Source of the DNA: JBBRMQ01 sp038230775
Lineage (GTDB): Bacteria; Acidobacteriota; Thermoanaerobaculia; Gp7-AA8
Reading direction: 5' to 3'
Assembly (NCBI GenBank): GCA_038230775.1
Contig: JBBRMQ010000181.1
Span: 1-8,985 of the forward strand
DNA: 8,985 nucleotides
Below are positions 7,701 through 8,985 of this stretch, piece after piece (the stretch's first letter is position 1; the number at the start of each line of letters is the position of its first letter). Both the position numbers and the translations under genes were made by a program. The notes under the pieces are model-generated. The model had not been told where the DNA came from, did no database searches, and saw only the letters and a list, made by a program, of their open reading frames with translations.

Positions 7701-8714
7701 GTCGTTCGCGGCCGCGTGACGCGCGACGGCCAGCCGGCGGCCAACACGTCGATCATCTTCATTCCGAAGGGCGCGCAGTCGTCGACGAATGCGAGCGCGC
7801 AGACCGACAGCAGCGGCAACTACGAAGTGAGTGGCCTCGATGACGCGACGTACAACGTGCAGATCGTCGACTTCCAGCGCGCCGCTCCATTCACGACGAG
7901 CTATGACGTGAAGGGCTCGGGAACGTTCGATATCGACATCAAATCCGCGTCGGTTCGCGGACGCGTGCTCGACGCCACCACGGGCAGCCCGCTCGCGGAC
8001 GCGCGCATCGAGATCCATGCAACAGGAGGCGAAGCAATCCTCTCCTCGCGCGCGGTGGTCACGGACTCCGCCGGCGGTTTCGTCATCGATAACGTTGCGC
8101 GTGGCAACTACGAGGCGAAGGCCGATCGCGAAGGCTACGGCCACGACATCAAGTCGATCGTCGTCGGCGATTCACCGGAAGATCTCGAGTTCCGACTCTC
8201 GCCGAGCGGCGGAGTGACGATCACAGTGGTCGACGCACGCGACAATCGCACGCTCGCCGCGAATGTGGTGAAGGTCGTCGACGGCAACGGCCGCGATGTG
8301 GACACCACGCCGACGTTCCGGTTCAGCGGCAGTCCGGAGCCGGTGAAGCTGACGCTTTCTCCGGGCAGCTACAACGTCACGTTATCGGCGATGGGTTATG
8401 CGACGCAGACCGTGAGTATCGTCTCTCCTTCCAGTCCGACCGTGCGCATGTCGCCGGGCGGAACGGTGATGATCTATTCCAAGAGCACCGCGATCACGCG
8501 CGGCCGCCTCATCGATTCGAAGGGCGTGGCGTATTCGCGCGGCGGATTCGGAGGCGGGATCTTCACCATCGACGCGAGCCCAGGCGTCACGACGTTGCAG
8601 AACGTGGCCTCCGGTTCCTATCGCCTCGAAATCCTCGGATCGGGCGACCAGGTGGTGAAGACCGTTCCGTTCACGGTCATCGACGGCCAGCAGGCGACGG
8701 TGCCGGTGGAGTAG
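4695..8714 (+). CDS. Large exported protein of about 15 tandem carboxypeptidase-regulatory-like (Ig-like beta-sandwich) modules
   Basis: A 1339-residue protein with a Sec signal peptide: R2, hydrophobic stretch about 6-15, and Ala-Ser-Ala before A22 as the likely signal peptidase I site. The rest is about 15 modules of 74-102 residues, each opening with a strand such as ITGRV or LTGTV, followed by PLAGV-type, D-G-x-F/Y (TDADGHY, SGPDGRF, NDDGSF) and PG-x-Y signatures. These are marks of the CarboxypepD_reg/CNA-B-like superfamily seen in surface proteins and in the N-termini of TonB receptors. No peptidase, TonB barrel, LPXTG motif, lipobox or C-terminal membrane helix is seen, and I find no cysteine. 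Such modules usually form rigid stalks or bind sugars and proteins, so a surface fibre, scaffold or adhesin role is a guess. Odd features are five consecutive Met (390-394) and a GGFGG loop in modules 6, 10 and 15. The start is supported by AGGAGG at 4685. It appears monocistronic and is followed by palindromic repeats. Confidence 0.93.
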   Translation: MRLGNVISSILTIAISTSASAAITGTVITTDGLPVSGAKISLFQPETFDARRARALSKTPVKPPIATVNSDSKGNFSIDSPKEPVIDLRIEAAGFAPQGERVLPDEELGALALTAAPAIKGTITAAGKPIAGAIVLIGGSGEFSATTDADGHYSAPDPAKWANRLLVIHPDFAIVDESFGPFASSKKGLDRTLVPGIAINGRVLAQDGTTPVANAQVFVDNWQLAMSGDDGTFHVLHATKDWSLVEARIDTRVGARAHTNGDIAIKLAKAASVTGVVSDAKTNVPLAGVEVRLLQNPGIGSPTIGSRSAFTNAKGAYTLIPVVPGAYQINPTRPGYLTPNVSVSVTAGQSAQKSIVANARGRVVGSVADDNKKPLAGAHLGARAAARDPMMMMMGPGMRNLGQEGVAYSGPDGRFVLRSVPTDTDIQIDATKKGYPPGHSASMRLAPSERKGGVLITLPHGVSLTGKVTDKDGKALSGVAVDAVEATNDGGFGGMRRMVVNFMQGDRNDDLVHTGSDGTFTVRVKEGTYDVVFKREGFAAKSVRGEVVSASSKPLAVTLDPGVEITGRVTRGGVGLEGVNVNAFSQDGTANAITGPDGSFRLEDLTPGSMMVSANRREDFIQQMRPIIAPAKDVVFELPAGGRITGHVVDKSSHNPITSFQAGISTSRSGGGMVFQTPPMLKSFTNDDGSFTLENVPPGQTQVVVTAPGYTASRTPGVNVEDGKTVPELEVSLDTGVKLTGRVTGPDGAPLAGVSVRPDTAAGGNRVMRFDATDTSTITDGNGDYTMDALEPGDKTFTFNRQGYLAESRPVTLSGSSARLDVQLSTGVRLTGTVSLEAGGPVADAIVSASSASDSGGFGGKQARTDASGNFQIEGLAPGHYTLNATKSGLASGILRDFDVASGMPAAIKMKSGATITGHVTGLTAQELQNATVLVSSSNGNSSAPVDSGGNYKVDGAPSGTVRVSARTGQMFGASGKSSPQKSVQVDPGASVQVDIEFKSATVVRGRVTRDGQPAANTSIIFIPKGAQSSTNASAQTDSSGNYEVSGLDDATYNVQIVDFQRAAPFTTSYDVKGSGTFDIDIKSASVRGRVLDATTGSPLADARIEIHATGGEAILSSRAVVTDSAGGFVIDNVARGNYEAKADREGYGHDIKSIVVGDSPEDLEFRLSPSGGVTITVVDARDNRTLAANVVKVVDGNGRDVDTTPTFRFSGSPEPVKLTLSPGSYNVTLSAMGYATQTVSIVSPSSPTVRMSPGGTVMIYSKSTAITRGRLIDSKGVAYSRGGFGGGIFTIDASPGVTTLQNVASGSYRLEILGSGDQVVKTVPFTVIDGQQATVPVE
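4758..8711 (+). repeat. Fifteen tandem beta-sandwich modules (protein-level repeat)
   Basis: Approximate module starts by residue are 22, 119, 197, 271, 360, 462, 562, 642, 737, 828, 914, 1002, 1086, 1173 and 1257. Each start is marked by a G-x-V/I strand such as ITGTV, IKGTI, INGRV, VTGVV, LTGKV, ITGRV, ITGHV, LTGRV, LTGTV or VRGRV, often preceded by a PG/SG/TG/SA turn closing the previous module. Modules 1-3 and 14-15 are the most divergent. Copies are diverged at DNA level, with only short exact matches, so this is an old expansion rather than a recent tandem duplication. Boundaries are by eye, uncertain by a few residues. Confidence 0.85.
5862..5876 (+). repeat. (ATG)5 trinucleotide run inside the modular protein gene
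   Basis: Five consecutive ATG codons encode Met390-394 in the variable loop of module 5, within DPMMMMMGPGM. It is a short microsatellite in frame with the gene, so slippage would change the loop by whole residues without a frameshift. Confidence 0.9.
8690..8712 (+). repeat. Gene-end repeat, copy 1 (last codons of the large gene)
   Basis: These 23 bases, from GCAGGCGACGG to GGAGT, run through the codons for QATVPVE into the first base of the TAG stop. They recur without mismatch at 8812-8834. This copy is the functional coding one. Confidence 0.95.
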
Positions 8715-8722
8715 ATGGTGAT

Positions 8723-8780
8723 GGGGTGACTTGCGAGCCGCCCCACCCACACCGGTTCCTCGCTACGCTCGGAATGACAT
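8723..8780 (+). repeat. REP-like dispersed repeat, copy A (direct)
   Basis: Begins GGGGTGACTTGCGAGCCG and ends CTCGGAATGACAT. It aligns to copy B at 8843-8899 over its whole length with one substitution and one missing C. The core CCTCGCTACGCTCGGAATGACA resembles dispersed intergenic palindromes of many soil bacteria (from memory). It starts nine bases after the stop codon of the large gene. Confidence 0.85.
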
Positions 8781-8805
8781 GCGGTTGTCATTGCGACCGT
8801 AGCGA
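8760..8805 (+). terminator. Imperfect hairpin in repeat copy A, possible transcription terminator
   Basis: Bases 8760-8779 pair with 8786-8805 as a 20-bp stem with two mismatches (a C-C and a G-G) and a six-base loop (TGCGGT). It is the first strong hairpin after the large gene. There is no T-run after it, so intrinsic termination is doubtful; it may protect the mRNA 3' end or mark a REP element. Confidence 0.45.
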
Positions 8806-8811
8806 CCGCGC

Positions 8812-8834
8812 GCAGGCGACGGTGCCGGTGGAGT
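8812..8834 (+). repeat. Gene-end repeat, copy 2 (non-coding duplicate)
   Basis: Identical over 23 bases to the end of the large gene, 122 bp downstream of it. The stop is not preserved: TAG has become TCG. Each copy is followed at once by a copy of the palindromic repeat, so gene end plus repeat form a duplicated unit of roughly 120 bp. Confidence 0.95.
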
Positions 8835-8842
8835 CGTTTGGT

Positions 8843-8899
8843 GGGGTGGCTTGCGAGCCGCCCACCCACACCGGTTCCTCGCTACGCTCGGAATGACAT
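8843..8899 (+). repeat. REP-like dispersed repeat, copy B (direct)
   Basis: Second direct copy, beginning GGGGTGGCTTGCGAGCCG and ending CTCGGAATGACAT. Its left 44 bases of core (8855-8898) are also complementary to the inverted copy C. After it the sequence departs from copy A (CGCGTTGTCGTCGCGAG instead of GCGGTTGTCATTGCGAC). Confidence 0.85.
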
Positions 8900-8930
8900 C
8901 GCGTTGTCGTCGCGAGGGCTGACATGCTGT

Positions 8931-8974
8931 TGTCATCCCGAGCGTAGCGAGGGACCGGTGTGGGTGGGCGGTTC
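8931..8974 (-). repeat. REP-like dispersed repeat, copy C (inverted)
   Basis: Read on the minus strand this matches copy B bases 8855-8898 at 41 of 44 positions. With B it forms a 44-bp inverted repeat around a 32-bp centre (8899-8930). The core TGTCATCCCGAGCGTAGCGA is the complementary form of the repeat. Similarity fades beyond 8976, near the window edge. Confidence 0.85.
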
Positions 8975-8985
8975 GTAGAGCTACC

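Larger units (their letters stand above)
8715..8985. other. Non-coding repeat region downstream of the large gene
   Basis: No credible gene lies in these 271 bases: the open frames there are low-complexity readings of the palindromic repeats. It holds two direct copies and one inverted copy of the REP-like element and the duplicated gene end. I see no tRNA, no transposase remnant and no CRISPR-like spacing. The next gene must lie to the right of the window. Confidence 0.8.

Noticed and set aside
6831..8144. 437-codon open frame on the minus strand opposite the large gene
   Set aside because: Same antisense frame effect: very Arg/Ala-rich, no motif, no ribosome-binding site, and fully within a well-supported gene.
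8463..8711. C-terminal module as a type IX secretion sorting domain
   Set aside because: The SGSYRLEILGSG...VVKTV pattern is loosely similar, but the same PG-x-Y strand pattern is present in the other modules, so it is explained by the module family; no other type IX component is in the window.
8812..8834. Second gene end as an extension of the large CDS by stop readthrough
   Set aside because: After TAG at 8712 a further in-frame TGA follows within six codons, so readthrough could not reach the second copy.
8690..8985. Repeats at the right edge as a CRISPR array
   Set aside because: Copies are few, of unequal spacing, imperfect, and one is inverted; one interval contains a duplicated gene end. 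This is REP/BIME-like, not CRISPR.

Overview
The window is GC-rich bacterial DNA of ordinary coding density. It holds four protein genes and a repeat-rich 3' end. The gene content is a sigma-54 activator with a PDZ/multi-TM sensor kinase, a TIGR02757/DUF2400 protein with a cysteine loop, and a giant secreted protein made of carboxypeptidase-regulatory-like modules. Together with short GC-rich palindromic intergenic repeats, this would fit an Acidobacteriota-type soil or sediment bacterium. That assignment is an inference from style; no rRNA or other phylogenetic marker is present.

Left part (1-3627, minus strand): a two-component system. The 916-residue membrane histidine kinase (877-3627) is followed, with a 20-base overlap, by an NtrC-type response regulator (1-896) that runs off the left edge after its receiver domain and much of its AAA+ domain. 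The overlap implies translational coupling and a cognate pair. The kinase probably senses something at or outside the membrane through a PDZ domain and a ten-helix membrane region, integrates it through GAF and PAS domains, and phosphorylates Asp52 of the regulator, which would then activate sigma-54 promoters. An imperfect sigma-54-like element lies just upstream of the kinase, so autoregulation is possible.

Middle (3766-4605, minus strand): a 279-residue DUF2400/TIGR02757 protein of the helix-hairpin-helix DNA glycosylase type with a four-cysteine, probably Fe-S, loop. It lies 138 bp upstream of the kinase gene on the same strand, and an 89-bp divergent intergenic region separates it from the next gene.

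Right part (4695-8714, plus strand): a 1339-residue exported protein with a clear signal peptide and about 15 tandem beta-sandwich modules, with no cysteine and no recognisable enzymatic or anchoring domain. Three modules carry the same GGFGG loop and several carry Met-rich loops. No functional link to the two-component system can be shown, although the kinase/regulator pair could in principle control surface components.

Right edge (8715-8985): non-coding DNA with two direct copies and one inverted copy of a REP-like palindromic repeat. The last 23 bp of the large gene before its stop are also duplicated inside this array. This tail and the modular secreted protein are the most unusual parts of the window; I did not find a convincing wholly new multi-gene system.
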